NCBI GenBank assembly: GCA_905182545.1
Contig: CAJJBY010000006.1
Location: forward strand, 62,001-126,000
DNA from: an uncultured Candidatus Puniceispirillum sp.
GTDB lineage: Bacteria > Pseudomonadota > Alphaproteobacteria > Puniceispirillales > Puniceispirillaceae
Reading direction: 5' to 3'
DNA: 64,000 nt
Shown: positions 11,757-22,693 of the stretch, one piece after another
Layout of the letters: every line of letters starts with the position of its first letter
Position numbering within the stretch: the first letter of the stretch is position 1
Notes under the pieces: model-generated
Databases searched by the model: none
What the model was told of the DNA's origin: nothing
What the model saw: only the letters and a program-made list of their open reading frames with translations
Translations under genes and position numbers: made by a program

Positions 11757-13166
11757 TTAATATGAATAATACATATCAAATTCGACAGGTGCAGGTGTGT
11801 GCTCCAGACGGATCACATCTTGCATCTTCAGCTCGATAAAGGCGTCGATCTGATCGTCAGAGAACACATTGCCCTGTGTTAGATAGGCGCGGTCTTCGTT
11901 CAATGCCTCAAGTGCCTCGCGAAGTGATCCACAAACGGTTGGGATTTGTGACAATTCTTCAGGTGGCAGATCATAAAGATCCTTATCCATCGCATCACCA
12001 GGGTGAATCTTGTTGCGAATACCGTCAACACCGGCCATCAGCATTGCCGAGAATGACAAATATGGGTTTGCTGTTGCATCTGGGAAACGCACTTCAACAC
12101 GCTTGCCAGCAGGTGAATTCACATGCGGGATACGGCATGATGCTGACCGGTTGCGTGATGAGTAAGCCAACAGAACAGGGGCTTCATAACCTGGGATCAA
12201 CCGCTTGTAGCTGTTGGTCGATGGGTTGGTGAAAGCGTTCAGTGACTTGGCATGTTTGATGATGCCGCCAATGTAGTAAAGCGCAGTTTCAGACAGGTCA
12301 GCATATTGATTGCCAGCGAAAAGCGGCTTGCCATCTGACCAAAGCGACTGGTGAACATGCATGCCTGATCCGTTATCACCGGAAATTGGCTTTGGCATGA
12401 AAGTCGCGGTTACGCCATAAGCATGGGCAACCTGATGAACGCAATATTTATAAAGCTGCATGTTGTCAGCAGTTTCCAGCAATGTGCCGAATTTGATGCC
12501 AAGCTCATGCTGCGATGGGGCAACTTCGTGGTGATGCTTTTCAACAGCAACGCCCATATCGGCCATAACCGATACCATTTCAGACCGGATATCCTGACCT
12601 GAATCGACTGGTGGCACTGGGAAATAGCCACCTTTGATCCCCGGACGGTGGCCAAGGTTGCCTTCGCCATATTTGCGGGCGCTGTTGTAAGGGCCTTCAA
12701 CGCTATCGACCGAATATAGGCCGCGGTTCATTGATACGTCGATTTTGACATCTTCAAAAATGAAGAACTCAGCTTCAGGACCAAAAAAGGCAGTATCAGC
12801 AATGCCCAAAGTTTCGATATGAGCAAGAGCTGCCTTGGCGGTGCCGCGCGGATCGCGATCATAGGCTTCGCCGCTTGATGGCTCAAGAACGTCGCAGAAC
12901 AATGCCAATGTTGGCTGAGCAAAGAACGGGTCGATGTAGGCGCGATACAGATCAGGCATCAATGTCATGTCTGAATCATTGATGGCTTTCCAGCCAGCAA
13001 TTGACGAACCGTCAAACATAAAGCCTTCGTTCAGCGCATCTTCATCAATTGTGTCGATATGCTGGGTTACATGCTGCATTTTACCAAGCGTATCGGTGAA
13101 ACGCAGATCGACATAAGTGATGTCGTGTTCTTGAATCATTTCCATGATTTTTGTTGCGTCAGACAT
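11757..13166 (-). CDS. glnA: Glutamine synthetase type I
   Basis: Makes glutamine from glutamate, ammonia and ATP; the main ammonium-assimilation enzyme, a cytoplasmic dodecamer. 469 residues, the usual GSI-beta length. Visible motifs: FDGSSIAGW near residue 50, [13 protein letters not shown] (metal-binding glutamates), [24 protein letters not shown] (ATP and metal), and [18 protein letters not shown] near residue 400 is the site where GlnE adenylylates the conserved tyrosine, so the adenylylation switch is probably present. AAGGATCC before ATG 13166 is the ribosome binding site. It lies 86 bases downstream of glnB on the same strand, the standard alphaproteobacterial arrangement that couples nitrogen signalling to assimilation. 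Confidence 0.97.
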   Translation of the reverse strand: MSDATKIMEMIQEHDITYVDLRFTDTLGKMQHVTQHIDTIDEDALNEGFMFDGSSIAGWKAINDSDMTLMPDLYRAYIDPFFAQPTLALFCDVLEPSSGEAYDRDPRGTAKAALAHIETLGIADTAFFGPEAEFFIFEDVKIDVSMNRGLYSVDSVEGPYNSARKYGEGNLGHRPGIKGGYFPVPPVDSGQDIRSEMVSVMADMGVAVEKHHHEVAPSQHELGIKFGTLLETADNMQLYKYCVHQVAHAYGVTATFMPKPISGDNGSGMHVHQSLWSDGKPLFAGNQYADLSETALYYIGGIIKHAKSLNAFTNPSTNSYKRLIPGYEAPVLLAYSSRNRSASCRIPHVNSPAGKRVEVRFPDATANPYLSFSAMLMAGVDGIRNKIHPGDAMDKDLYDLPPEELSQIPTVCGSLREALEALNEDRAYLTQGNVFSDDQIDAFIELKMQDVIRLEHTPAPVEFDMYYSY

Positions 13167-13252
13167 TTTAGGGATCCTTCCGTTGATCTGTCATTTGAAT
13201 CTTAATCGTTAAACTCTATTTAGACTGGGTTCGGCATGGTCGAGACCAGTGC

Positions 13253-13971
<719 letters not shown>

Positions 13972-14562
13972 ATGACAACACACGCCATCAGCCGGTTTCC
14001 GGTTCCGGATCTTGCGGCTTTGCCAGCCGATCTGCAAAAGCTATTTCATGATGTTTCGGAAAAGGCTGGCTTCGTACCAAATGTGTTTTGGGTGTTGGCG
14101 CATCGACCTGATGAATTGCGCGCGTTTTGGGCCTATCACGAGGCATTGATGCGGCGTGATTCCGGCCTCAGCAATGGCGAGCGCGAAATGATTGTTGTTG
14201 CCACCTCGGCAGAAAATAACTGTCTTTACTGTGTTGTGGCGCATGGTGCCATTCTGCGGATCTATGAAAAATCGGCAACCATTGCCGATGCCGTCGCGAC
14301 TAATTATAAAAAAGCCGATATTACCGACCGACAAAAGGCGATGCTGGATTTTGCCATCAAAACCTGCAACCGGTCACAGGATATAGGTGACGATGATTTC
14401 GCCATTCTTCACAAGCATGGCTTTAACGATGATGATATCTGGGATATTGGCGCCATTACCGGCCTATTTGCGCTGTCGAACCGGATGGCAAGCCTGACCT
14501 CGATGCGTCCAAATGCCGAATTTTACGCTCTTGGCCGCGATTTTCCGATTGCCGGATCATGA
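13972..14562 (+). CDS. Peroxidase-related enzyme, AhpD-like carboxymuconolactone decarboxylase family
   Basis: The domain includes the AhpD core LSNGEREMIVVATSAENNCLYCVVAHG, with the redox pair CLYC followed by a histidine three residues later (CxxCxxxH). AhpD proteins use this CxxC for alkylhydroperoxide reduction; the longer 'peroxidase-related' subgroup of about 190-200 residues, to which this 196-residue protein fits by length, is poorly characterised. The N-terminus (ISRFPVPDLAALPADLQKLF) and the end (LTSMRPNAEFYALGR) match that subgroup. GAGGAC precedes the ATG. The stop overlaps the start of the thioesterase gene (ATGA), so the two are co-translated. Confidence 0.85.
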   Translation: MTTHAISRFPVPDLAALPADLQKLFHDVSEKAGFVPNVFWVLAHRPDELRAFWAYHEALMRRDSGLSNGEREMIVVATSAENNCLYCVVAHGAILRIYEKSATIADAVATNYKKADITDRQKAMLDFAIKTCNRSQDIGDDDFAILHKHGFNDDDIWDIGAITGLFALSNRMASLTSMRPNAEFYALGRDFPIAGS

Positions 14563-14993
14563 TCATGGTGCATGCAGATCAGCGTATCAACCAATTGAAC
14601 AAGGCAGGCGGGTTCAATCATTTTAATGGGATTATGATTCTTGACTGGCAGGATGGTCTGGCATCGCTACAGGTTGATTTGACGCATGATCATTTAAACC
14701 CGCTTGGGCTTGTTCATGGCGGGCTTTATGCCAGCATGCTTGATGTGGCACTGGCAATGTCAGGCAGCTACCGGCCTGCACCTGAGGGGCTGTATCCGGG
14801 GCTGACCTTGTCTTTGACAACGCAATATATCGCGCCACTGCAGTTAGAAGATGGTTTTGCCATTGCTAAGGCCCGGCGGACAGGCGGCGGCAAGTCAGTG
14901 TTTTTTGCCGAGGGCGAGGTTCTGTCTCCCGATGGCAGGGTGATCGCGTCGGCAAGCGGTGTGTTCAAGCCCGGACGGCCGCTAAAAGGCTAG
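14559..14993 (+). CDS. PaaI-family hotdog thioesterase
   Basis: 144 residues with one hotdog fold. NPLGLVHGGLYASMLDVALAMS is the PaaI/YbgC-type helix and catalytic region (HGG plus an acidic residue, D64), and SLTTQYIAPL and FFAEGEVLSPDGRVIASASGVF form the following strands. The family hydrolyses acyl- or aryl-CoA thioesters in the cytoplasm; the substrate cannot be deduced here. The start is either ATG 14559 (overlapping the upstream stop) or ATG 14565. The tight coupling with the AhpD-like gene suggests a common detoxification or aromatic-acid role, which is inference only. Confidence 0.85.
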   Translation: MIMVHADQRINQLNKAGGFNHFNGIMILDWQDGLASLQVDLTHDHLNPLGLVHGGLYASMLDVALAMSGSYRPAPEGLYPGLTLSLTTQYIAPLQLEDGFAIAKARRTGGGKSVFFAEGEVLSPDGRVIASASGVFKPGRPLKG

Positions 14994-15166
14994 GTTATCA
15001 GGGCGCGATTAAGCTGCATTCGCAAAAGCGGCACCGGCCTGTCATTTGCATGGGAAAAAGACCTGTAAAAGCCCCTTGCATGCTGGCAAGGCTTGGATTA
15101 TGTTCGCGTCCAGTTTCGGGCCGGGTGTTCTTTGAGTTTCGGGGAAAGCTCGGGCGCGTTGCTGAT

Positions 15167-15244
15167 GGCGGGTGTAGCTCAGTTGGTTAGAGCGCCAGTT
15201 TGTGGTACTGGAGGTCGCCGGTTCAAAACCGGTCACTCGCCCCA
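15167..15244 (+). tRNA. tRNA-His (GTG)
   Basis: Full cloverleaf: acceptor GCGGGTG/CACTCGC, D-arm TAGCTCAGTTGGTTAGAGC, anticodon loop TTGTGGT with anticodon GTG, T-arm GCCGGTTCAAAACCGGT, CCA encoded. The extra 5' G opposite the discriminator C is the tRNA-His identity feature and is included in the span. Confidence 0.97.
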
Positions 15245-15336
15245 TTTCTCCTGACAATTGATGGAGAAAACCGGCGTCTTTGGCCGCGCTGTCAAAGCGG
15301 ATGAAAGACGTTGTTTAAAGAAGCAGATGACGACGT

Positions 15337-15421
15337 GCGGGCGTGGCGGAATTGGTAGACGCGCTGGTTTTAGGTACCAGTGGCGAAAGTCGTGGGGGTT
15401 CGAGTCCCTCCGCCCGCACCA
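15337..15421 (+). tRNA. tRNA-Leu (TAG)
   Basis: Class II tRNA: acceptor GCGGGCG/CGCCCGC, D-arm TGGCGGAATTGGTAGACGC, anticodon loop TTTTAGG (anticodon TAG), long variable arm TGGCGAAAGTCGT, T-loop TTCGAGT, discriminator A and encoded CCA. Confidence 0.97.
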
Positions 15422-15655
15422 TCTGACTGCAAAGATTTTTGCCGCATCTGCGGCACAGGTTCAAGTTGGCAGGGTAAAAGCCCATCGGGTGATGCCGTCT
15501 GTCCCAGCGTTTAGGTGAGGCCGGTTCGGGCAACAAATAGTTTGGCTCAGATCATTACAGATCAAACCGGTCTGGAAAAACCCGATATGGCTGTGCCGCC
15601 ATATCACAAATCGGCCGGATGACCGGTCATGGCAAGATAAAGGATAAATGGTTCG

Positions 15656-17130
15656 ATGAATGTGTCTGAGACCAAATCAGAAGGCTTGTTGCGTGAATAT
15701 CAAATCGTAATCACCGCAGCCGAGATTGACGCCGAAGTTTCCAAAAAGCTCGAAGAAATCGCGACAACGGTAAAAATGCCCGGCTTTCGTCCGGGCAAAG
15801 TGCCGATGTCGGTTGTGAAATCACGCTTTACCGATCAGGTTCGCGGCGATGCCATCAAGGCGGCGCTTGATGAAGGCGCGCGTCAAGCAATCGAAGGTAA
15901 TGATCTTCGTCTTGCAAGTCAGCCACAGGTTGATATTAAATCTTTTGAAGAAGGCAAAGATCTCGAAGCATCGCTTGCTTGTGAAGTCATGCCAGCAATC
16001 ACGCTTCCTGATCTTGGCAAAGTTAGTGTTGATCGTCCAAAAATTAACAGCGATCCAAAAGAAGTTGAAGAAACTTTGGGGCGCATTGCCGATGAAAACC
16101 GGCCAACAGCCCCAATTGCCAAGGCGCGCGCTGCCAAATTAGGCGATGTTGCGATGATTGATTTCATTGGTCGCATCGACGGCGAGGCTTTTGAAGGCGG
16201 TACTGCCGAAGGCCATTCGCTTGAGCTTGGTTCAAACAGCTTTATCCCGGGTTTTGAAGAGGGTCTTGTTGGCGCAAAGCCGGGTACAACAATCGATGTG
16301 CCGGTAACCTTCCCTGAAGATTATCAAGCCGCCCATCTGGCTGGTAAATTGGCCGTTTTCGAAGTTAAAGTGAATGAACTTCATGAAAAAGCTGATGCCA
16401 GCATTGATGATGAATTGGCAACACGTCTTGGGTTTGAAAATCTTGACGGTCTGAAAGGCGCGATTGCCGAGCAGATCAATGGTCAGCATCAAACAGCCTT
16501 GCGTCAATTGACCAAGAAAAATGTCCTTGATGCCCTTGCTGAAGGCGATGCTTTTGACGTGCCGCCATCATTGTTCAAGCAGGAATATGAGTCAGTTGCC
16601 CGGGCGATGAATCCGAAAGCGGTTGAACAGGATCACGATCATGACCTCGACCACGACCATGATCACGACAATCCTGCTGCCGATGAAGGCATGGATGATG
16701 ATGCCAAAGCTGAAGCTGAGTCAGTTGCCACACGCCGCGTCCGGCTTGGCCTGCTGGTCACCGAGATTGGCCGTGAAAACAATATTGAAGTGACCGAAGA
16801 AGATACACGCCGTGCGGTATTTGAAGAAGCACGCCGTTATCCGGGTCAAGAACAGATGGTGCTGGAATATTTCCAGAAAAACCCGCAAGCGATGCAGCAG
16901 ATTGCTGGCCCGATCTTTGAAGATAAGGTCATTGATTTCATTCTTGAAATGGCCAAGGTAACTGATGTCACAATCGACACGGATACGCTGTATAATGCAC
17001 CAGAAGAGGCAGCGCCAGCCAAGAAAGCCGCGGCGAAAAAGCCCGCTGCAAAGAAGCCGGCAAAAAGCCTGCGGCGAAAAAGCCCGCTGCAAAGAAGGCT
17101 GCGGCGAAAAAGCCAGCTGCAAAGAAATAA
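15656..17130 (+). CDS. tig: Trigger factor, one frameshift in the Lys/Ala-rich tail
   Basis: Ribosome-associated chaperone and prolyl isomerase that meets nascent chains at the exit tunnel. The ribosome-binding domain has MPGFRPGKVPMSVVKSRF (signature GFRxGKxP, residues about 42-50). The FKBP domain runs from about 160 (DVAMIDFIGRIDGEAFEGG, then FIPGFEEGLVGAKPG). The C-terminal helical domain resumes after 250. Two oddities: an inserted Asp/His stretch, DHDHDLDHDHDHDNP, near residue 325, and a terminal AAAKKPAAKKP repeat tail. The frame breaks in that tail near 17060. Correcting it gives continued (A)AKKPA repeats and TAA at 17128, 35 residues earlier than the track end. AAGGATAA precedes the start. 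Tig, ClpP, ClpX and Lon in a row is a standard quality-control block. Confidence 0.94.
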
Positions 17131-17160
17131 ACAGCCAAACTGGCTGATAAACAGGCGAAA

Positions 17161-17191
17161 GGGGCAGGCATTCATATCCAGCCTGCCTTTT
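17161..17191 (+). terminator. Rho-independent terminator of tig
   Basis: GGCAGGC (17163-17169) pairs perfectly with GCCTGCC (17181-17187) over an 11-base loop and is followed by TTTT. It lies 33 bases after the corrected tig stop, which also supports that stop. Confidence 0.75.
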
Positions 17192-17204
17192 ACCGGAATA
17201 ATAA

Positions 17205-17231
17205 GGGCTGCCAGATTTGGCGGCCCTTTTT
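17205..17231 (+). terminator. Second tandem terminator after tig
   Basis: GGGCTGCC (17205-17212) and GGCGGCCC (17219-17226) pair with one U-G wobble around AGATTT and are followed by TTTTT. With the hairpin just upstream it makes a double terminator that should separate tig strongly from clpP. Confidence 0.7.
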
Positions 17232-17577
17232 GTTAGCCGTGTTTTTTGGCCCGTGTCTTTTTCAGCCGCACCTTGTAGGCAAGGTTTTGGCCGAGGCGGC
17301 TTTGATAGGATGGGCGGTTCTATATGGCCTAGCCAGGCCCGATTCCTTGGATTGATTGGTGTTCTTGCCGGTTTTTTTGAAAATCGGGGAAAACCGGCAA
17401 GGTTTCTTGATCTTTTGCTTGAACCGTTTTTGCCGATGCCCATATAGTAGTACGCGGATTGCCGATCATGGTATGGGTCTGATTGCAGGCTTAAAGCTGC
17501 TGTTTTTGGTAAATGCGTGGTTTAGAGTGAGATGGGCTGCGCATTGCGGTCTTGCGAGATGTCCTAGGAGACAGTGA
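17232..17577. other. Intergenic region upstream of clpP with a 12-bp inverted repeat
   Basis: About 345 bases with no convincing gene; track ORFs 17217..17447 and 17356..17577 have low-complexity translations and no family. It holds a perfect inverted repeat, CTTGCCGGTTTT (17364-17375) and AAAACCGGCAAG (17390-17401), with 14 bases between and no T-run after it, so it is not a simple terminator. The clpP promoter should lie between there and 17577. Confidence 0.5.
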
Positions 17578-18243
17578 ATGAGCCAAAATACCGGAAATTT
17601 TCCTTTTAGCGTGCAAGACCGGATTCATGATCCAATTCAGGCAAATCTGGTGCCGATGGTGGTCGAGCAAACTAACCGCGGCGAACGCGCCTATGATATT
17701 TTTTCGCGGCTGCTGAAAGAACGAATTATTTTCCTGAATGGGCCGATTGATGATGGTGTTGCGTCGCTTGTTTGTTCACAATTGCTGTTTCTGGAATCGG
17801 AAAACCCGACCAAAGATATTTCAATGTATATCAATTCACCCGGTGGCATTGTGACCTCTGGTTTAGCGATTTATGACACGATGGAATATATTCGACCCGA
17901 TGTATCGACCGTTTGCATGGGGCAAGCCGCCTCAATGGGATCGCTTTTGCTGACCGCAGGTGCCGCTGCCAAGCGTTTCAGCCTGCCAAATGCCCGCATC
18001 ATGACTCATCAGCCATCTGGCGGATTTCAAGGCCAAGCAACCGATATCGAAATACATGCCAAGGAAATTCTAGATTTACGCCAGCGTTTGAACGGCATTT
18101 ACGAGAAACATTCGGGCAAAACAATCAAACAAATTGAAAAAATCATGGATCGCGACACCTTTATGACAGCCGAAGATGCGAAAAATTTTGGCCTGATTGA
18201 TGAGGTGGTTGAAAAGCGCCCAGTCCCAAAGACCGAAAGCTAA
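17578..18243 (+). CDS. clpP: ATP-dependent Clp protease proteolytic subunit
   Basis: Serine protease that forms a double heptamer ring and degrades substrates unfolded by ClpX or ClpA. 221 residues. The catalytic serine lies in [13 protein letters not shown] (about residue 112), the histidine in [13 protein letters not shown] (about 137), and the aspartate in the MDRDTFM region. INSPGG is the family substrate-binding motif. The N-terminus [29 protein letters not shown] is slightly longer than in enteric ClpP and may include a short propeptide. CTAGGAGACAGTG gives a good ribosome binding site. clpX follows after about 150 bases. Confidence 0.97.
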   Translation: MSQNTGNFPFSVQDRIHDPIQANLVPMVVEQTNRGERAYDIFSRLLKERIIFLNGPIDDGVASLVCSQLLFLESENPTKDISMYINSPGGIVTSGLAIYDTMEYIRPDVSTVCMGQAASMGSLLLTAGAAAKRFSLPNARIMTHQPSGGFQGQATDIEIHAKEILDLRQRLNGIYEKHSGKTIKQIEKIMDRDTFMTAEDAKNFGLIDEVVEKRPVPKTES

Positions 18244-18396
18244 AGCCAAGCTAGTGCCAGATGTTGGATCTCTCGATTTTGACTTTGGCACAGATTTTGT
18301 TTGTAAGTAACTATGGACGCGCTCTAGAATAGGGTTGCAATTTACCGACTGGTCGGCACCAAGGCCGCCCAAACGATCAAGCGCAGGAGCCGTAAA

Positions 18397-19659
18397 ATGG
18401 CAAAAAAAGATGATGCTGATAAGGGAACTTTGTTCTGCTCTTTTTGTGGAAAGAGTCAGCATGAAGTGCGCAAGCTCATTGCAGGCCCGACGGTCTTTAT
18501 CTGCGATGAATGTGTTGAACTATGCATGGATATTATCCGCGAAGAGCATAAAACGCAGCTATCAAAAAGCCATGATGGTGTGCCAACACCAGCCGATATC
18601 AAAAATGTTCTTGATGAATATGTGATCGGTCAGGCACGGGCAAAACGGGTTTTGTCGGTCGCTGTCCATAATCATTACAAGCGTCTGGCAAATGCTGGCC
18701 GTACGGGTGATGTGGAAATTTCAAAATCGAACATTCTTCTTGTTGGCCCTACCGGTTGTGGCAAAACGCTGCTGGCGCAAACGCTGGCGCGGATGCTTGA
18801 TGTGCCGTTCACCATGGCCGATGCCACCACTTTGACCGAGGCTGGTTATGTCGGCGAAGATGTTGAAAATATCATCCTGAAATTGTTGCAGGCCGCAGAT
18901 TATAATGTTGAGCGTGCGCAACGCGGCATTGTTTATATTGACGAGGTCGACAAGATTTCCCGCAAATCTGATAATCCGTCAATTACCCGCGATGTATCGG
19001 GCGAGGGCGTGCAGCAGGCTTTGTTGAAGATCATGGAAGGCACGGTTGCGTCAGTACCACCACAAGGCGGGCGCAAGCATCCCCAGCAGGAATTTTTACA
19101 GGTTGATACAACCAATATCCTGTTTATCTGTGGGGGAGCATTTGCCGGTCTCGACAAGCTGATCGCTGGGCGCCATACGGGTGCTGGCATTGGTTTTGGT
19201 GCTGATGTCCGCGATCCAGATGACCGCAAAATTGGTGAACTTCTTGCCGAACTTGAGCCGGAAGATTTGATCAAATTTGGTTTGATCCCTGAATTTGTTG
19301 GCCGTCTGCCAGTTGTGGCGACGCTTGAAGACCTTGACGAAGAGGCGTTGATCCGGATTTTGACCGAGCCAAAAAATGCGCTCTTGAAACAATATCAAAA
19401 GCTGTTTGAAATGGATGACGTCAATCTTGAATTCCGTGATGACGCCCTCAGAGCCGTTGCCAAAAAGGCGATTGAGCGCAAAACAGGCGCGCGTGGTCTG
19501 CGGTCAATCATGGAAAATATCCTGATGGAGCCAATGTTTGATATTCCAACGACTGGTGATATCGAAGAGGTGGTGATCAATGGTGACGTGGTCGATAATG
19601 GCGCCGCACCGCTGGTTGTTCATGCCAAACGGACGCAAGGGGCAGAACAGGGCGCATAA
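18397..19659 (+). CDS. clpX: ATP-dependent Clp protease ATP-binding subunit ClpX
   Basis: AAA+ unfoldase that feeds ClpP. 420 residues, normal length. The N-terminal zinc-binding domain has CSFCGKSQ and CDECVELC (four cysteines, about residues 11-40). Walker A is [18 protein letters not shown] near 113-130, Walker [10 protein letters not shown] near 180, and the pore and sensor regions follow ([25 protein letters not shown]). The end is [21 protein letters not shown] precedes ATG. lon follows after about 115 bases on the same strand. Confidence 0.97.
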   Translation: MAKKDDADKGTLFCSFCGKSQHEVRKLIAGPTVFICDECVELCMDIIREEHKTQLSKSHDGVPTPADIKNVLDEYVIGQARAKRVLSVAVHNHYKRLANAGRTGDVEISKSNILLVGPTGCGKTLLAQTLARMLDVPFTMADATTLTEAGYVGEDVENIILKLLQAADYNVERAQRGIVYIDEVDKISRKSDNPSITRDVSGEGVQQALLKIMEGTVASVPPQGGRKHPQQEFLQVDTTNILFICGGAFAGLDKLIAGRHTGAGIGFGADVRDPDDRKIGELLAELEPEDLIKFGLIPEFVGRLPVVATLEDLDEEALIRILTEPKNALLKQYQKLFEMDDVNLEFRDDALRAVAKKAIERKTGARGLRSIMENILMEPMFDIPTTGDIEEVVINGDVVDNGAAPLVVHAKRTQGAEQGA

Positions 19660-19775
19660 TTGCCTTGTTGGTTTGTGCGTTTGGGCAGTTGAAAGCTGAT
19701 CGTATAACCCCCATATCATGCATATGCGGCTGATCGCGCCGTAATTCCTATTTGTCTAGTTAAGGGTTGTTTCCA

Positions 19776-22190
19776 ATGCCTGTTTCGTCTGTAACCGCGC
19801 TTCCTGTTCTTCCGCTTCGCGATATTGTGGTGTTTCCGCATATGATCGTGCCGCTTTTTGTCGGCCGCGAAAAATCGATCAAGGCGCTTGAGGCTGTTAT
19901 GGCTGAAGACAAGCAGATCATCCTTGCAACCCAAACCGAAGCTGGCATTGAAGATCCTGATGGTGATGGTCTTTATACTACCGGTACTGTTGGTTCGATT
20001 TTGCAGCTATTGAAACTGCCCGATGGTGCGGTAAAGGTGCTTGTTGAAGGCGGTGAGCGTTTGCGTTTGCGCCTTGATACATTGACAGATGACAATGGCT
20101 ATTTGTTTGTTGAGGCCGAGCCGGCTGAACAAACGGGTGATCGCGGCGCTGATACAGCCGCGCTGAGCCGCGGAACAGTTCAGCAGTTTGGGCAATATAT
20201 CAAGCTGAACAAAAAGATCGCGTCAGAGGTTTTGAGTGCGGTTGAGCAGGTCGATGAAGCTGATAAAATTGCCGATATGATTGCCTCGCATCTGGCTGTG
20301 AAGATCGCCGAAAAGCAGGATTTGCTTGAAACGCTTGATGTGCATGAGCGTCTTGAAAAGATTTTGGGCGTGATGGAAGGCGAAATTGGCGCGCTTCAGG
20401 TCGAAAAAAGAGTGCGCAACCGCGTCAAGCGGCAGATGGAAAAGACCCAGCGCGAATATTATTTGAATGAACAGATGAAGGCCATCCAGAAAGAGCTTGG
20501 TGAAGGCGAGGATGGCATGAATGAGCTTGATGAGATCGAAGCCCAGCTTAATGACATGAAACTGCCAAAGCTGGTTCGCGAAAAAGCCGCTGCCGAGTTG
20601 AAAAAACTGCGCAATATGGGGCCAATGAGCGCCGAAGCAACCGTTGTTCGGAACTATCTTGACTGGATTGTTGCGCTGCCGTGGAAAAAGGCCAGCCGCC
20701 TGAAAAAAGACATTGTTGCGGCACGTGCGGTCCTTGATGCCGACCACTATGGTCTTGATAAAGTGAAAGACCGCATCGTTGAGTTTCTGGCTGTTCAGCA
20801 GCGAACCAAAGCTATGCGCGGGCCTATTCTTTGTCTTGTTGGCCCGCCAGGTGTTGGTAAAACATCTCTTGGCAAGTCAATTGCCAAAGCAACCGGCCGT
20901 CAATATGTGCGTATGGCACTTGGCGGCGTTCGTGATGAAGCCGAAATTCGCGGCCATCGCCGTACCTATATCGGGTCAATGCCCGGCAAGGTGCTGCAAG
21001 GCATGAAAAAAGCTGGAATGAATAACCCGTTATTCCTTCTTGATGAGGTTGACAAGCTTGGCGCTGATTGGCGCGGTGATCCAACGTCGGCTCTTCTCGA
21101 AGTGCTTGATCCAGCGCAGAATAACGCGTTTCAGGATCATTATATGGAAGTCGATTTTGACCTATCGAATGTGATGTTTGTCACAACCGCCAATACATTG
21201 AATATGCCGCAGCCTTTGATGGACCGGATGGAAATTATCCGTCTGTCTGGCTACACGGAAGATGAAAAGCTGGAAATTGCCAAACGTCATCTGATGAAAA
21301 AGCAGCTTGATGATCATGGCTTGAAAGATGGCGAATTAACCATTACTGATGATGCGGTTCGTTCGATCATCCGGCTTTATACGCGTGAAGCTGGGGTTCG
21401 TAATCTTGAGCGCGAAATTGCAAAGATTGCCCGGAAAACCGTAACGGCGATCGTATCTGGCAAAGTGGCATCAGTTAAGGTCACACCCGATAATATTGAA
21501 GATTATCTTGGCGTTATCCGGTTCCGCTTTGGTGAAATGGAAGATCATGACCAGATTGGTGTTAGCACAGGGCTTGCATGGACCGAAGTTGGCGGTGAAT
21601 TGCTGAATATCGAAGCGGTGAAGGTGCCTGGCAAAGGCAAGGTCAGCGCGACTGGCAAGCTTGGCGATGTGATGAAAGAATCAATTCAAGCTGCTGAATT
21701 CTTTATCAAGTCGCGTGCACAAATCTATGGCATTGATCTGGCCGATCTTGCCAAACATGATGTTCATGTTCATGTCCCTGAGGGCGCAACGCCAAAAGAC
21801 GGCCCATCTGCGGGTGTGGCAATGGCAACATCAATCATTTCCGCCATTACTGGAATTGCCATTCGTCGTGATGTGGCAATGACTGGCGAGATCACGCTTC
21901 GTGGCCGTGTTTTGCCGATTGGCGGGTTAAAGGAAAAGCTGCTTGCGGCGCAACGCGGCGGGTTGAAAACCGTTCTGATTCCAAAGGAAAACGAAAAAGA
22001 TCTTGCTGATATCCCGGACAATGTAAAATGCGCGCTGGAAATCGTGCCTGTGGCCATGGTTGATGAGGCTTTGTCGGCGGCTTTGGTGCGTGAACCGGTT
22101 CCTGCCGCGCTTGAGCCAACAGGCGATGATGGTGCTGCGGTTTCAGTTGGTGAAAAAACCCAGAACAACAGTGATATTGTCGCGCATTAA
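19776..22190 (+). CDS. lon: ATP-dependent protease Lon
   Basis: AAA+ serine protease for damaged and regulatory proteins. The start is moved from the track TTG (19767) to ATG 19776, since MPVSSVTALPVLPLRDIVVFP is the typical N-terminus; TTAAGGG precedes it. 804 residues. The N-terminal substrate domain reaches about 300. Walker A is CLVGPPGVGKTSLGKSIA (about 350), Walker B FLLDEVDKLG, and the protease part has PKDGPSAGVAMATS with the catalytic serine near 676 and GLKEKLLAAQR with the catalytic lysine near 720. A short variable tail ends the protein. hupB follows after about 140 bases, the conserved lon-hup order. Confidence 0.97.
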   Translation: MPVSSVTALPVLPLRDIVVFPHMIVPLFVGREKSIKALEAVMAEDKQIILATQTEAGIEDPDGDGLYTTGTVGSILQLLKLPDGAVKVLVEGGERLRLRLDTLTDDNGYLFVEAEPAEQTGDRGADTAALSRGTVQQFGQYIKLNKKIASEVLSAVEQVDEADKIADMIASHLAVKIAEKQDLLETLDVHERLEKILGVMEGEIGALQVEKRVRNRVKRQMEKTQREYYLNEQMKAIQKELGEGEDGMNELDEIEAQLNDMKLPKLVREKAAAELKKLRNMGPMSAEATVVRNYLDWIVALPWKKASRLKKDIVAARAVLDADHYGLDKVKDRIVEFLAVQQRTKAMRGPILCLVGPPGVGKTSLGKSIAKATGRQYVRMALGGVRDEAEIRGHRRTYIGSMPGKVLQGMKKAGMNNPLFLLDEVDKLGADWRGDPTSALLEVLDPAQNNAFQDHYMEVDFDLSNVMFVTTANTLNMPQPLMDRMEIIRLSGYTEDEKLEIAKRHLMKKQLDDHGLKDGELTITDDAVRSIIRLYTREAGVRNLEREIAKIARKTVTAIVSGKVASVKVTPDNIEDYLGVIRFRFGEMEDHDQIGVSTGLAWTEVGGELLNIEAVKVPGKGKVSATGKLGDVMKESIQAAEFFIKSRAQIYGIDLADLAKHDVHVHVPEGATPKDGPSAGVAMATSIISAITGIAIRRDVAMTGEITLRGRVLPIGGLKEKLLAAQRGGLKTVLIPKENEKDLADIPDNVKCALEIVPVAMVDEALSAALVREPVPAALEPTGDDGAAVSVGEKTQNNSDIVAH

Positions 22191-22329
22191 CCCTTTCGTA
22201 GTATTTTGTGATTTAAACTGTTCTTTTTTGGCGGTTTTCTTCAGAAAATACTTTGCTAGTAATGGAAAAGGGGTGTAAATTCTTATTAATATTTATGTTT
22301 TAAACGAAACCTACAAACAGGGGGTTCCT

Positions 22330-22605
22330 ATGAATAAGAATGATCTCGTTTCTGCAGTTGCTGATGCTGCTGGTCTGACAAAGGCCGATGCTGGTCGTGC
22401 CGTTGATGGTGTTTTTGACAGCATTGCAGGTGCGTTGAAGTCAGGTGGCGATGTGCGTATTGTTGGGTTTGGTACATTTTCTGTTGCAAGCCGCGCAGCA
22501 ACAACTGGCCGCAATCCAAGAACCGGTGAAACGATCCAGATCAAGGCATCAAAGCAGCCTAAGTTTAAAGCTGGCGCTCCTTTGAAAGATGCAGTGAATA
22601 GCTAA
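22330..22605 (+). CDS. hupB: DNA-binding protein HU
   Basis: Histone-like dimer that bends DNA and compacts the nucleoid. 91 residues, one HU/IHF domain: MNKNDLVSAVADAAGLTKADAGRAVDGVF at the N-terminus, then RIVGFGTFSVASRAATTGRNPRTGETI, which includes the intercalating NPRTG arm tip. HU rather than IHF by the alanine-rich N-terminus and the lon neighbour; a separate IHF-alpha occurs at 56770. AGGGGG precedes the ATG. A GC-rich hairpin follows the stop. Confidence 0.95.
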   Translation: MNKNDLVSAVADAAGLTKADAGRAVDGVFDSIAGALKSGGDVRIVGFGTFSVASRAATTGRNPRTGETIQIKASKQPKFKAGAPLKDAVNS

Positions 22606-22622
22606 TTTTAGTCTATCTTTTT

Positions 22623-22653
22623 TAACGCCGGCTCGATATAAGGGTCGGCGTTA
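22623..22653 (+). terminator. Hairpin after hupB
   Basis: TAACGCCG (22623-22630) and CGGCGTTA (22646-22653) pair perfectly. A run of T residues precedes rather than follows the stem, so it is an atypical terminator or an RNA-stabilising 3' hairpin. Confidence 0.4.
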
Positions 22654-22693
22654 TCTATTGTCACTTAGGTGAACAATATCGCTGGAATGAATG

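Noticed and set aside
16721-17443. 240-residue ORF on the minus strand
   Set aside because: Antisense to tig and across both tig terminators; Phe/Ala-rich text is the reverse reading of the Lys/Ala tail.
20223-20747. 174-residue ORF on the minus strand
   Set aside because: Antisense shadow of lon, which is complete and in frame.
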